Assembly: GCA_003499325.1 (NCBI GenBank)
Contig: DNIP01000034.1
Location: 1 to 8,923 of the forward strand
DNA length: 8,923 nucleotides
Reading direction: 5' to 3'
Source of the DNA: Oscillospiraceae bacterium
GTDB lineage: Bacteria > Bacillota > Clostridia > Oscillospirales > Acutalibacteraceae
Position 1 is the stretch's first letter. Every line of letters begins with the position of its first letter. The position numbers and the translations under genes were made by a program. Of this stretch, positions 1-6,269 are shown piece after piece. The notes under the pieces are model-generated. The model was not told the origin of the DNA, made no database searches, and saw only the letters and a list, made by a program, of their open reading frames with translations.

Positions 1-40
1 ATTGCGTTAAATGGATACTTAGTATAACCGAACATTTATC

Positions 41-101
41 AAAACCGAGCGGCATTCGATGATTTCCTCTTTTTTATAATTGCTTTACGCGGCTCGGTTT
101 T
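41..101. repeat. 10-bp inverted repeat spanning the likely promoter
   Basis: AAAACCGAGC at 41-50 is matched exactly by its reverse complement GCTCGGTTTT at 92-101. The 41 bases between the arms contain a T-rich run and a TATAAT box. The arm centres are 51 bp apart, close to five helical turns, so both arms would lie on a similar face of the DNA. If the TATAAT box is used, the left arm is upstream of transcription and the arms cannot form an RNA hairpin, which favours a DNA operator reading. If transcription enters from further upstream, it would be a long-loop hairpin. The role is inferred; the repeat itself is plainly visible. Confidence 0.55.
75..80 (+). promoter_or_regulatory. Candidate -10 box (TATAAT) for the operon
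   Basis: A perfect TATAAT lies about 105 bases before the first start codon, directly after a run of T. No good -35 hexamer sits 16-18 bases upstream (that stretch reads roughly GGCATTCG). This would suit a promoter that depends on an activator, such as the AraC-family protein encoded next. Transcription would start near position 87. The assignment rests on the hexamer alone. Confidence 0.45.
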
Positions 102-131
102 CATAAGTGTTTGTGTAAAAAAATAATACTC

Positions 132-154
132 CCGAAACAGCTGTGCTGTCGCGG
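132..154 (+). other. Small imperfect hairpin in the leader
   Basis: CCG at 132-134 and ACAG at 137-140 can pair with CTGT at 146-149 and CGG at 152-154, leaving a two-by-two internal loop and a five-base terminal loop. The segment also contains the 8-bp palindrome ACAGCTGT (137-144). It lies about 20 bases before the ribosome binding site of the regulator gene. It is weak as an RNA structure and could be chance. Confidence 0.2.
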
Positions 155-183
155 TCAAAGGAAGAAACAAAGAAGGTGATCCC

Positions 184-1098
184 ATGCATAATGATTCCGT
201 TTACGGCGAGCCGGGGCTGTATGTGACCCCAAAGGTAAGATGTCTTGTTTATAAAAAACGTATTTCCGATGATCTTTATCTGATGCTGTGCGGCGTCGAG
301 CACTGTCTGCCCGATTATTATTTCCATACGACAGACAGACCCGGTTATCATTTGCATGTGATCATGCAGGGCAGGGGTACGCTCTCTGTCAACGGTAAGG
401 AAACAGACCTGCATTTCGGCCAGATGTTCATGACAAAGCCCGGTGAGGAGACATGGTACAAGGCGGACGCCGAAGATCCGTGGGTCTATTGCTGGATGGC
501 GTTCGACGGCAGTATCGCGCAGAAATGCGTGGAGGAGGCCGGCTTTGTCAAAGGCGTCAACGTGCTGGATTGTCATGTGGATACGCGCCACTTCTATTCC
601 ATCGTATCCAAGGTGCTGGATCAGGCGGAGCTGACGCCCTCCAACGTCTACTCCCGAACAGGTCATCTGCTCGAATTCATCAGCACGGCCGTGCACTCCA
701 ACTATGAATCCGAACGGCATATCCGCAAAACGCACCAGTACCCCGCCGACGATTATGTTACCTACGCCGCCGATTTCATCCGCGGCAATTACGCGACCGC
801 CAAGATCGGAGACGTCGCGAAATATGTCGGTCTGCACCGCAGCTACCTGACCAATCTTTTCAAGGCGAAGATGGGGGTATCTCCGCAGGAGTACCTGATG
901 CAGTGCAAGCTCAATCAGGCGTGTAAGCTGCTGGAAGAAACCGAGAACCCGATCCAGGAGATCTCGCGGCAGATCGGCTACGACAATCCGCTGACCTTCT
1001 CCAAGACCTTCAAGAGCTTTTACGGCGTGAGCCCCCGCGAATACCGCCGAACCCATCGTTCCAATCCGAACGAGCCCTTCGAGGCAGACTCAAATTAA
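184..1098 (+). CDS. AraC-family transcriptional regulator
   Basis: A 304-residue DNA-binding regulator with the usual AraC two-part layout. The N-terminal half (about residues 25-110) looks like the cupin-type sugar-sensing domain: it has a PGYHLHVIMQGRG strand, then a FGQMFMTKPGE segment typical of this fold. The C-terminal half (about 190-290) carries two helix-turn-helix units, one near 206-227 (IGDVAKYVGLHRSYLTNLF) and one near 256-279 (IQEISRQIGYDNPLTFSKTF), ending in the family hallmark FYGVSPREYRR. The ATG at 184 is preceded by AAGGTGATC, a good anti-SD match. Only 21 bases separate it from the alpha-galactosidase gene, so the two are probably co-transcribed. AraC proteins of the MsmR/RafR type control raffinose and melibiose operons in Firmicutes, so an alpha-galactoside inducer is likely but inferred. 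Confidence 0.92.
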   Translation: MHNDSVYGEPGLYVTPKVRCLVYKKRISDDLYLMLCGVEHCLPDYYFHTTDRPGYHLHVIMQGRGTLSVNGKETDLHFGQMFMTKPGEETWYKADAEDPWVYCWMAFDGSIAQKCVEEAGFVKGVNVLDCHVDTRHFYSIVSKVLDQAELTPSNVYSRTGHLLEFISTAVHSNYESERHIRKTHQYPADDYVTYAADFIRGNYATAKIGDVAKYVGLHRSYLTNLFKAKMGVSPQEYLMQCKLNQACKLLEETENPIQEISRQIGYDNPLTFSKTFKSFYGVSPREYRRTHRSNPNEPFEADSN

Positions 1099-1119
1099 CA
1101 AGCAAAAGGAGTTATCCGC

Positions 1120-3309
1120 ATGAGTATCCGTTATATCGAAGAAACCAAGCAACTGATCTTAGAGACAAAAAACACTGCCTATCAGATGAAGATCGACGAG
1201 CTGGGCTATTTACAGCATTTGTACTACGGTCCCAAGCTCGGGCAGAACGATATGTCCTATCCGTTCCGCATCTACGATCACGGCTTCTCCGGCAACCCAT
1301 ACGATATGCGCCAGAACCGCGCCTATTCGCTGGACTCCATGTCGCAGGAGTACACCTCCTTCGGCGTAGGCGATTTCCGCGTGACCAGCATCCGCGCTTC
1401 GTGCTCCGACGGCAGCCGCTGTGCGGAGTTCCGCTATGAGGAGCATGAGATCTTGGACGGCAAGTATTCGATCCCCGGTCTGCCCTCCGTCTATGACAGC
1501 GGACAGATTGCCCAGACGTTGATCGTCACCCTGATCGACAAGCCCGCCAACATCCGTATCAAGCTGTATTACGGCGTGTTCGAGGAGCTCGATATCATCA
1601 CGCGCGCCGCCGAGATCATCAACGCGGGCTACGAGATCGTCTGGCTGAGAAAGGCTTGCTCCATGTGCCTGGAGCTGCCCTTCGGCAAGTGGGATATGAT
1701 CCACTTCCACGGCAGACACTGCATGGAGCGCCAGCCCGAGCGCGTGCCGCTCTTCCACGGCGTGCACTCGATCTCCTCGGGCAGAGGTATGTCGAGCCAC
1801 CAGCATAATCCCTTCGTCATCCTGTGCGACAGAGAGGCTACCGAGGACAGCGGCGTCTGCTACGGCGTGATGCTGATGTACTCGGGTAATCATAAAACCG
1901 AGATCGAGCTGGATCAGTTCGATTCTGTCCGAGTGGTCACGGGTCTGAGCGACGACCGTTTCCGCTGGGAGCTCGCGTCGGAGGCGTCCTTCTTCACGCC
2001 CGAGGTCATCCTCACCTGCGCCGACGGTCTGACGGAGCTTTCGTACAACTATCACCGCGTGATCCGCCACAATGTTGTCCGCGGAGAGTACAAGCTCAGC
2101 CACCGCCCCGTGCTGATCAACAACTGGGAAGCGACCTATTTTGACTTCAATGAGGAAAAGCTGCTCGAAATTGCCGAAAAGGCAAAGGAGCTCGGGATCG
2201 AGATGTTCGTCCTCGACGACGGCTGGTTCAAGAACCGCAACGACGATAACGCGGGTCTTGGCGACTGGATCCCCGATACAAGAAAGCTCCCGAACGGCTT
2301 GGAGAGCCTGATCACCAAGATCAACGATATGGGACTTCGATTCGGACTTTGGATCGAGCCCGAGATGGTCAACGAGGACAGCGACCTCTACCGCGCGCAT
2401 CCCGACTGGGCGCTGACCGCGCCGAACCGTGCGCCGATGATGGCGCGCAACCAGCTGGCGCTCGATCTCTCGCGCAGAGAGGTGCACGAATACCTGTTCC
2501 AAACGATCTCTGGTCTGCTCGAAAAATACAATATCACTTATATCAAGTGGGACTTCAACCGTCCTCTTGCCGACGTATATTCTCACTCGACCCCCTCGCC
2601 GCGGCAGGGTGAGGTCGCACACCGCTATTATCTGAGCCTGTACCGCTTGTATGAACGTCTGACCAAGGCGTTCCCGCATGTGCTCTTTGAGGGCTGTGCG
2701 GGCGGCGGCGGTCGCTTCGACGCGGGCATGCTCCACTATTCGCCGCAAATCTGGTGCTCCGACAATACCGACGCGATCTCCCGACTGACGATCCAGTACG
2801 GCACCTCCTTCGGCTATCCCGCCAGCACCGTCGGCGCTCATGTCAGCGCGTCGCCCAACCACCAGACAGGGCGCAAAACACCGCTGAGCACCCGCGGCGT
2901 TGTCGCGATGTCGGGCACCTTCGGCTATGAGCTCGACCTGTCCCTCTTGTCCGACGAGGACTGTGAGGAGATCAAGGCGCAGATCAAGCGCTTCAAGGAG
3001 ATCGAGCCCATCGTGCATGACGGCAAGCTCTACCGACTGAGCAAGCTCAGCGACAGCACCCATTATATGGCGTGGCAGTTCGTCAGCCCCGATCAGAGCC
3101 GCAGTGTGCTGAATATCGTCGTCACCAATCCCTTGGCGAATTCCGCTCCCGTGCATGTCAATCTGAAGGGACTGCTGCCCGACGAGACCTACTCGGTCAA
3201 CGGCGAGTTCGAGGTGCTCGGCTCGGCGCTGATGCAGGGCGGCTATACCTTCCCGCGGTTGACGGGCGATTACCCCGCCATGCAGCTCGATATCGTCAAG
3301 ATCGGATAA
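1120..3309 (+). CDS. Alpha-galactosidase, glycoside hydrolase family GH36
   Basis: A 729-residue retaining alpha-galactosidase that removes terminal alpha-1,6-galactose from melibiose, raffinose, stachyose and similar sugars. The order is an N-terminal beta-sandwich domain (about 1-325), the catalytic barrel (about 330-650) and a C-terminal beta domain. Visible family motifs are NNWEATYFDF, VLDDGWF, LGDWIPD, GLWIEPEMV, YIKWDFNRP (nucleophile Asp478), EGCAGGGGRFD and WCSDNTDAISR (acid/base Asp548). The length and catalytic numbering agree with the classic Geobacillus GH36 enzymes. There is no signal peptide, so it should act in the cytoplasm on imported oligosaccharide. The ATG at 1120 follows AAAAGGAG with 8 bases of spacing. 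It is the first enzyme of the cluster and would release galactose for GalK. Many homologues have ESCSGGG where this has EGCAGGG; the Cys is kept. Exact substrate preference cannot be read from sequence. Confidence 0.97.
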   Translation: MSIRYIEETKQLILETKNTAYQMKIDELGYLQHLYYGPKLGQNDMSYPFRIYDHGFSGNPYDMRQNRAYSLDSMSQEYTSFGVGDFRVTSIRASCSDGSRCAEFRYEEHEILDGKYSIPGLPSVYDSGQIAQTLIVTLIDKPANIRIKLYYGVFEELDIITRAAEIINAGYEIVWLRKACSMCLELPFGKWDMIHFHGRHCMERQPERVPLFHGVHSISSGRGMSSHQHNPFVILCDREATEDSGVCYGVMLMYSGNHKTEIELDQFDSVRVVTGLSDDRFRWELASEASFFTPEVILTCADGLTELSYNYHRVIRHNVVRGEYKLSHRPVLINNWEATYFDFNEEKLLEIAEKAKELGIEMFVLDDGWFKNRNDDNAGLGDWIPDTRKLPNGLESLITKINDMGLRFGLWIEPEMVNEDSDLYRAHPDWALTAPNRAPMMARNQLALDLSRREVHEYLFQTISGLLEKYNITYIKWDFNRPLADVYSHSTPSPRQGEVAHRYYLSLYRLYERLTKAFPHVLFEGCAGGGGRFDAGMLHYSPQIWCSDNTDAISRLTIQYGTSFGYPASTVGAHVSASPNHQTGRKTPLSTRGVVAMSGTFGYELDLSLLSDEDCEEIKAQIKRFKEIEPIVHDGKLYRLSKLSDSTHYMAWQFVSPDQSRSVLNIVVTNPLANSAPVHVNLKGLLPDETYSVNGEFEVLGSALMQGGYTFPRLTGDYPAMQLDIVKIG

Positions 3310-3330
3310 GATCATCAATTCTCATTGCGA

Positions 3331-3365
3331 AGCCCTCGACGCGCGCGTCCACGCGTTGGAGGGCT
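3331..3365 (+). other. Strong intercistronic RNA hairpin without a T-tract
   Basis: AGCCCTCGACGCG (3331-3343) pairs with CGCGTTGGAGGGCT (3352-3365). The stem has 13 pairs including one G-U, with a single bulged G, closed by an 8-base loop. The core GACGCGCGCGTC (3338-3349) is also a self-contained palindrome, giving an alternative fold. It begins about 21 bases after the alpha-galactosidase stop. No run of T follows, so it does not look like a full intrinsic terminator. It may protect the upstream message from 3' decay, be an RNase processing site or reduce read-through. Confidence 0.6.
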
Positions 3366-3392
3366 GCGGCAATCACAACCGAATAAAAAGCC

Positions 3393-3426
3393 CCGAGAAA
3401 AGCAGACACGATGGCGCTTTGCTCGG
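3393..3426 (+). other. Second intercistronic hairpin, just before the TTG-start gene
   Basis: CCGAGAAAAGC (3393-3403) pairs with GCTTTGCTCGG (3416-3426) over 11 positions with one A-G mismatch and a 12-base loop. It ends 11 bases before the AGGAG ribosome binding site, so it could influence translation of the next gene. CGGAAAGTTCCG (3424-3435) could form a small competing stem. No T-tract follows the stem. Function is inferred. Confidence 0.45.
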
Positions 3427-3437
3427 AAAGTTCCGAC

Positions 3438-3451
3438 AGGAGTTAACATTG
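3438..3451 (+). promoter_or_regulatory. Ribosome binding site that fixes a TTG start
   Basis: AGGAG at 3438-3442 lies 6 bases before TTG at 3449-3451. The open frame extends upstream to another TTG at 3356, but that codon is inside the right arm of the first hairpin and has no ribosome binding site. The residues it would add are unlike any membrane-protein N terminus. The TTG at 3449 gives a lysine-rich start followed by a membrane helix, so it is the better choice. Confidence 0.8.
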
Positions 3452-4138
3452 AAACCGAATAAAATCGTTTGGGCAGAAGAAAAAGCAAAATTAAAAAGAT
3501 TGCCGTTCAAGGAAAAGATCCGTTACATCTGGACATATTTTTGGATTCCGATCGTGGCGATCGTCTTTGCCGTCGGCTTCGGCACCTTCCTTGCCGTGCG
3601 CATCGCGACCAATATCCCCGACAACTGGCTGATGGTCACCTTCGCCAACACCACGGCGCAGGCGGGCACCGGCTCCAAGCTCTGGGAGGATTTCACCGAT
3701 TACGCGGGCTATGACCTCAAACAGAAAAAGGTGGAGTTCAACGCCGAATCCTACTTTGATTACACCAAGAATCAGGCGAAGGGCAACGCGTATTACAACA
3801 CGTTCGTGACCCTCGTCGACGCGGGTGAGATCGACGCGGTCACCATGGAGCCCAAGTCATTGGCGGCTCTCGGAGAAAGCGGCAGGCTCTTCAACCTGAA
3901 CGATGAAAAATGCGCCGACATCAAAGCAAAGTATGCCGACCGATTTGTGTACTATACGCCGGTGGACGAGAACGGTTCTGAGCTCGAACCGATCCCCGTA
4001 GGCGTGGATATCAGCGACAGCCTTCTGGTGACGAAATACCATGTGTACCCCGAAGGCTGCGCGCTGGGTATCGGAGCTCAAAGCAAGAATATCAAGGAAG
4101 TCGGAGATTTCCTGCGATTTGTATTAGAGGAGGGATAA
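3449..4138 (+). CDS. Membrane-anchored protein of unknown function with a soluble outside domain
   Basis: I do not recognise a characterised family. From the TTG start it is 229 residues. A basic N-terminal tail (MKPNKIVWAEEKAKLKRLPFK) precedes a single hydrophobic helix at about 28-50. The positive-inside pattern places residues about 52-229 outside the cell. The outside part is rich in charged and aromatic residues. It contains a stretch at about 125-150 (AGEIDAVTMEPKSLAALG, then GRLFNLND) that recalls the ligand-lobe segment of extracellular sugar-binding proteins, where an Asp-Ala/Val-aromatic or Met run is followed by a loop ending in leucine and Asp. It has no lipobox, and at this length it is only about half of a sugar-binding protein. 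It ends 3 bases before the DUF624 gene and is surely co-translated with it. A membrane-tethered sensor or an accessory to a transporter is a guess. Confidence 0.78.
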   Translation: MKPNKIVWAEEKAKLKRLPFKEKIRYIWTYFWIPIVAIVFAVGFGTFLAVRIATNIPDNWLMVTFANTTAQAGTGSKLWEDFTDYAGYDLKQKKVEFNAESYFDYTKNQAKGNAYYNTFVTLVDAGEIDAVTMEPKSLAALGESGRLFNLNDEKCADIKAKYADRFVYYTPVDENGSELEPIPVGVDISDSLLVTKYHVYPEGCALGIGAQSKNIKEVGDFLRFVLEEG

Positions 4139-4141
4139 GCC

Positions 4142-4939
4142 ATGCGGAATTTTGTCAGCTCGTTTATGAGCCCCGACAGCGCCTTCGGCAGAGTGATGAC
4201 CAAGATCGGCATCATCATCTGCGCCAATTTGATGTTTGTGCTATTCAGCCTGCCCGTCATCACCATCGGCGCGTCCTACGCGGCGCTGTACCGCGTCATG
4301 CTCAAGACCCTGCGCTCGGGCGGCGTGACCAATCCCTTCAAGCAGTTTTGGCTGGGCTTTAAATCCAGCTTTTTGCAGGCGACAGCGGTATGGATCCTCT
4401 ATGTCGCTTTGATGGTCGCAGGCTACTTCGGACTGCGGATCTGTTGGCAGGCAGGCGGCATGATGGGCTACTTCCAGTACGCGCTCTACGGCGTCGGACT
4501 GCTCCTCACGCTGATCCTGATCTATACCTTTCCGTCGATTGCGGCGTTTGAGGCGACGATCGGTGGGCATCTCCGCAACGCGGTCTACTTCGCGTTCCAC
4601 AAGCCGTGGTGGATCCCCGTCAACCTCTTCTTCCATATCTTCCCGCTTTATCTGACCTACAGCGATCCGCAGATGATGCCGCTGTACGCGTTCTGTTGGT
4701 TCTTCTTCGGCTTCGGCGCGATCACAATGCTCACCTCGCGCCTGTTGATCAAGGACTACAATCGGTTCCTGCCCCTTGTGGATGATTTCGGCGATTTCAT
4801 CCTCACCGAGGACGGCAAGCAGATCATGCCCGGCAGTCCCGAGGAAAAGGCGCTCTATGAAGAGGGCGGCGACAGCGTCGGCGGTCACGAGATGTCAGAG
4901 GAAGAAATGATAAAAGAACTGCAAAAACTCGATATGTAA
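4142..4939 (+). CDS. DUF624/YesL-like integral membrane protein
   Basis: A 265-residue polytopic membrane protein. The N-terminal segment has the YesL/DUF624 look: a first helix at about 20-44 containing LFSLPVITIGASYAALY. Further hydrophobic helices lie at about 79-98, 108-131, 155-174 and 178-200. An acidic, hydrophilic tail (about 205-265, ending EEEMIKELQKLDM) is probably cytoplasmic. DUF624 genes often sit beside carbohydrate ABC transporters or glycoside hydrolases in Firmicutes (for example B. subtilis yesL in the rhamnogalacturonan region), but their biochemical role is not established. The ATG at 4142 has AGGAGG at 4128-4133, 8 bases away, inside the end of the preceding gene, pointing to translational coupling. 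The 10-base gap to galK puts it in the same operon. Confidence 0.85.
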   Translation: MRNFVSSFMSPDSAFGRVMTKIGIIICANLMFVLFSLPVITIGASYAALYRVMLKTLRSGGVTNPFKQFWLGFKSSFLQATAVWILYVALMVAGYFGLRICWQAGGMMGYFQYALYGVGLLLTLILIYTFPSIAAFEATIGGHLRNAVYFAFHKPWWIPVNLFFHIFPLYLTYSDPQMMPLYAFCWFFFGFGAITMLTSRLLIKDYNRFLPLVDDFGDFILTEDGKQIMPGSPEEKALYEEGGDSVGGHEMSEEEMIKELQKLDM

Positions 4940-4949
4940 TGGTGATGTT

Positions 4950-6233
4950 ATGAAAGCAAAAGAACTGATCAATCAACTCAATAACAGTGGGCTGAAAGAA
5001 GAACTTTCGGTGCTGTACGGCGCGGACTCGAGCGTCCTGTATACACAGCGCCATCGATATATCAAGGCGATCGAGCGCTTTACGGAGATCTTCCCCGAGC
5101 GTGAGGGCGTCCACCTGTTCTCGGCGCCCGGACGCTCCGAGATCGGCGGCAACCATACCGATCACCAGCGCGGCTGCGCGTTGGGCGCGGCGGTCAATCT
5201 GGACGTCGTAGCAGTGGTCGCTTTCCATGATGAGGGCGTGATCCGCCTTTACAGCGAGGGCTACGGCATGACCGAGATCGATCTCTCTGATCTCGATATC
5301 CACGAGAATGAAAAAGGAAAATCCATCGGTATCGTGCGCGGTATCGCCGCGCGCTTTGCGCAGATGGGTGTGAAGATCGGCGGCTTTGACGCGTATTCCG
5401 TGTCGGACGTCCTGTCGGGCAGCGGACTGTCATCCTCCGCCGCCTTTGAAACGCTGATCGGCACGATCATCGACGTACAGTATAACGACGGCAAGGCGGG
5501 CGAGATCGAGATCGCCAAGATCGGCCAGTATGCCGAGAACGTCTATTTTGGCAAGGGCAGCGGTCTGCTCGATCAGATGGTCTGCTCCGTCGGCGGCTTT
5601 GTGTTCCTCGATTTCAGAAACGCCGAGCAGCCTGTGGTGGAAAAGCACAGCTTTGATTTTGCCAAGGCGGGCTACAACCTCTGCATCACCGATACCAAGG
5701 GCAGTCACTCTGACTTGACCGATGATTATGTCGCCGTACCGAGCGAGATGAAGCAGGTGGCGGCGCAATTCGGCAAGGAGGTGCTGCGCGAGGTGGACGA
5801 GAAGGAGTTCTTCCAAGCCATCCCCGCGCTGCGCGGCAAGTGCTCCGACCGCGCCATCCTGCGCGCCATGCACTTCTTCGGTGAGAACAACCGCGCTATC
5901 GCGGAAGCGGACGCGCTGGACAGAGGCGATCTGGAGCGCTTCTTTACCCTCTATCATCAAAGCGCCGATTCCTCCGCCAATCTCCTGCAAAACCTGTATG
6001 CCACCAAAAAGCCCTTAGAGCAGGGGATCCCGCTGGCGATCGCCGTCAGCAAGTCGGTGTTGGGAAATGACGCGAGCGTTCGTGTGCACGGCGGCGGCTT
6101 TGCCGGAACGATCCAGGCGTTTGTGCCGCTCGATCAAACCGAAGTCTACCGCGAGAAGATGGACGCCCTGTTCGGCGCGGGGAGCTGTTATGTGCTCCGT
6201 ATCCGCCCTGTCGGTGGCGTAAAAATCGTATAA
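4950..6233 (+). CDS. galK: Galactokinase (GHMP kinase), clostridial variant
   Basis: A 427-residue GHMP-superfamily kinase that should phosphorylate galactose to galactose-1-phosphate with ATP in the cytoplasm, the entry step of the Leloir pathway. Visible motifs are the galactose-binding signature APGRSEIGGNHTDHQ (about residues 59-73), the ATP-binding loop SGSGLSSSAA (156-165), GLLDQ with the presumed catalytic Asp208, and the C-terminal GHMP glycine motif VHGGGFAGT (379-387). The usual galactokinase signature reads GRVNLIGEHTDY. Here the Arg, His and Asp are kept, but the Glu before HTD is Asn, and Val-Asn is Ser-Glu. As I recall, many clostridial proteins share this form. It is somewhat longer than the common length near 390. 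GGTGAT sits 3 bases before ATG. Position between alpha-galactosidase and galT strongly supports galactose as substrate, though another sugar is possible. Confidence 0.88.
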   Translation: MKAKELINQLNNSGLKEELSVLYGADSSVLYTQRHRYIKAIERFTEIFPEREGVHLFSAPGRSEIGGNHTDHQRGCALGAAVNLDVVAVVAFHDEGVIRLYSEGYGMTEIDLSDLDIHENEKGKSIGIVRGIAARFAQMGVKIGGFDAYSVSDVLSGSGLSSSAAFETLIGTIIDVQYNDGKAGEIEIAKIGQYAENVYFGKGSGLLDQMVCSVGGFVFLDFRNAEQPVVEKHSFDFAKAGYNLCITDTKGSHSDLTDDYVAVPSEMKQVAAQFGKEVLREVDEKEFFQAIPALRGKCSDRAILRAMHFFGENNRAIAEADALDRGDLERFFTLYHQSADSSANLLQNLYATKKPLEQGIPLAIAVSKSVLGNDASVRVHGGGFAGTIQAFVPLDQTEVYREKMDALFGAGSCYVLRIRPVGGVKIV

Positions 6234-6269
6234 TATATCCTTTGGAAAAAGCACAATAAAAGGTGACCT

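Larger units (their letters stand above)
3377..3464 (+). repeat. 12-bp direct repeat bracketing the second hairpin
   Basis: AACCGAATAAAA occurs exactly at 3377-3388 and again at 3453-3464, with starts 76 bases apart. The first copy is in the gap; the second covers codons 2-6 of the TTG-start gene. The span between them holds the second hairpin and the ribosome binding site. It could be a regulator or RNA-protein site, or a relic of a small duplication. The AACCGA core also occurs inside several coding regions, so only the full 12-mer is notable. Confidence 0.4.

Noticed and set aside
26..48. AACCGA as an operon-wide operator motif
   Set aside because: It appears at 26, 43, 94 (reverse), 3377 and 3453, but also inside coding sequence near 938, 1896, 6137 and 6424. 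The hexamer alone is therefore not specific.
1..183. A catabolite-repression (cre) site in the leader
   Set aside because: I looked for the TGWAANCGNTNWCA pattern around the promoter and found no acceptable match.
85..1056. A 323-codon open frame on the minus strand opposite the AraC gene
   Set aside because: The opposite strand encodes a complete AraC-family protein with clear helix-turn-helix motifs. The antisense frame shows no family motif and fits codon-bias shadowing; the same holds for the minus-strand frames at 4241-4888, 5430-5990 and 6732-7670.
1210..3318. A 702-codon open frame on the minus strand, fully opposite the alpha-galactosidase
   Set aside because: It is a shadow of the GC-rich third-position bias of the real gene. 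Its translation is rich in Val, Ala, Asp, Gln and His with no recognisable motif, and it lies opposite a textbook GH36 protein with intact catalytic residues.
3331..3365. Intrinsic terminator after the alpha-galactosidase
   Set aside because: The stem is strong, but the bases after it (GCGGCAATCACAACC) contain no T-run, so a classic intrinsic terminator is not supported. It is kept as a hairpin of uncertain role.
3356..3448. A 31-residue N-terminal extension of the unknown membrane protein, from a TTG at 3356
   Set aside because: This TTG is in the right arm of a strong hairpin with no ribosome binding site. The extension is not membrane-protein-like, whereas TTG at 3449 has AGGAG at 6 bases.
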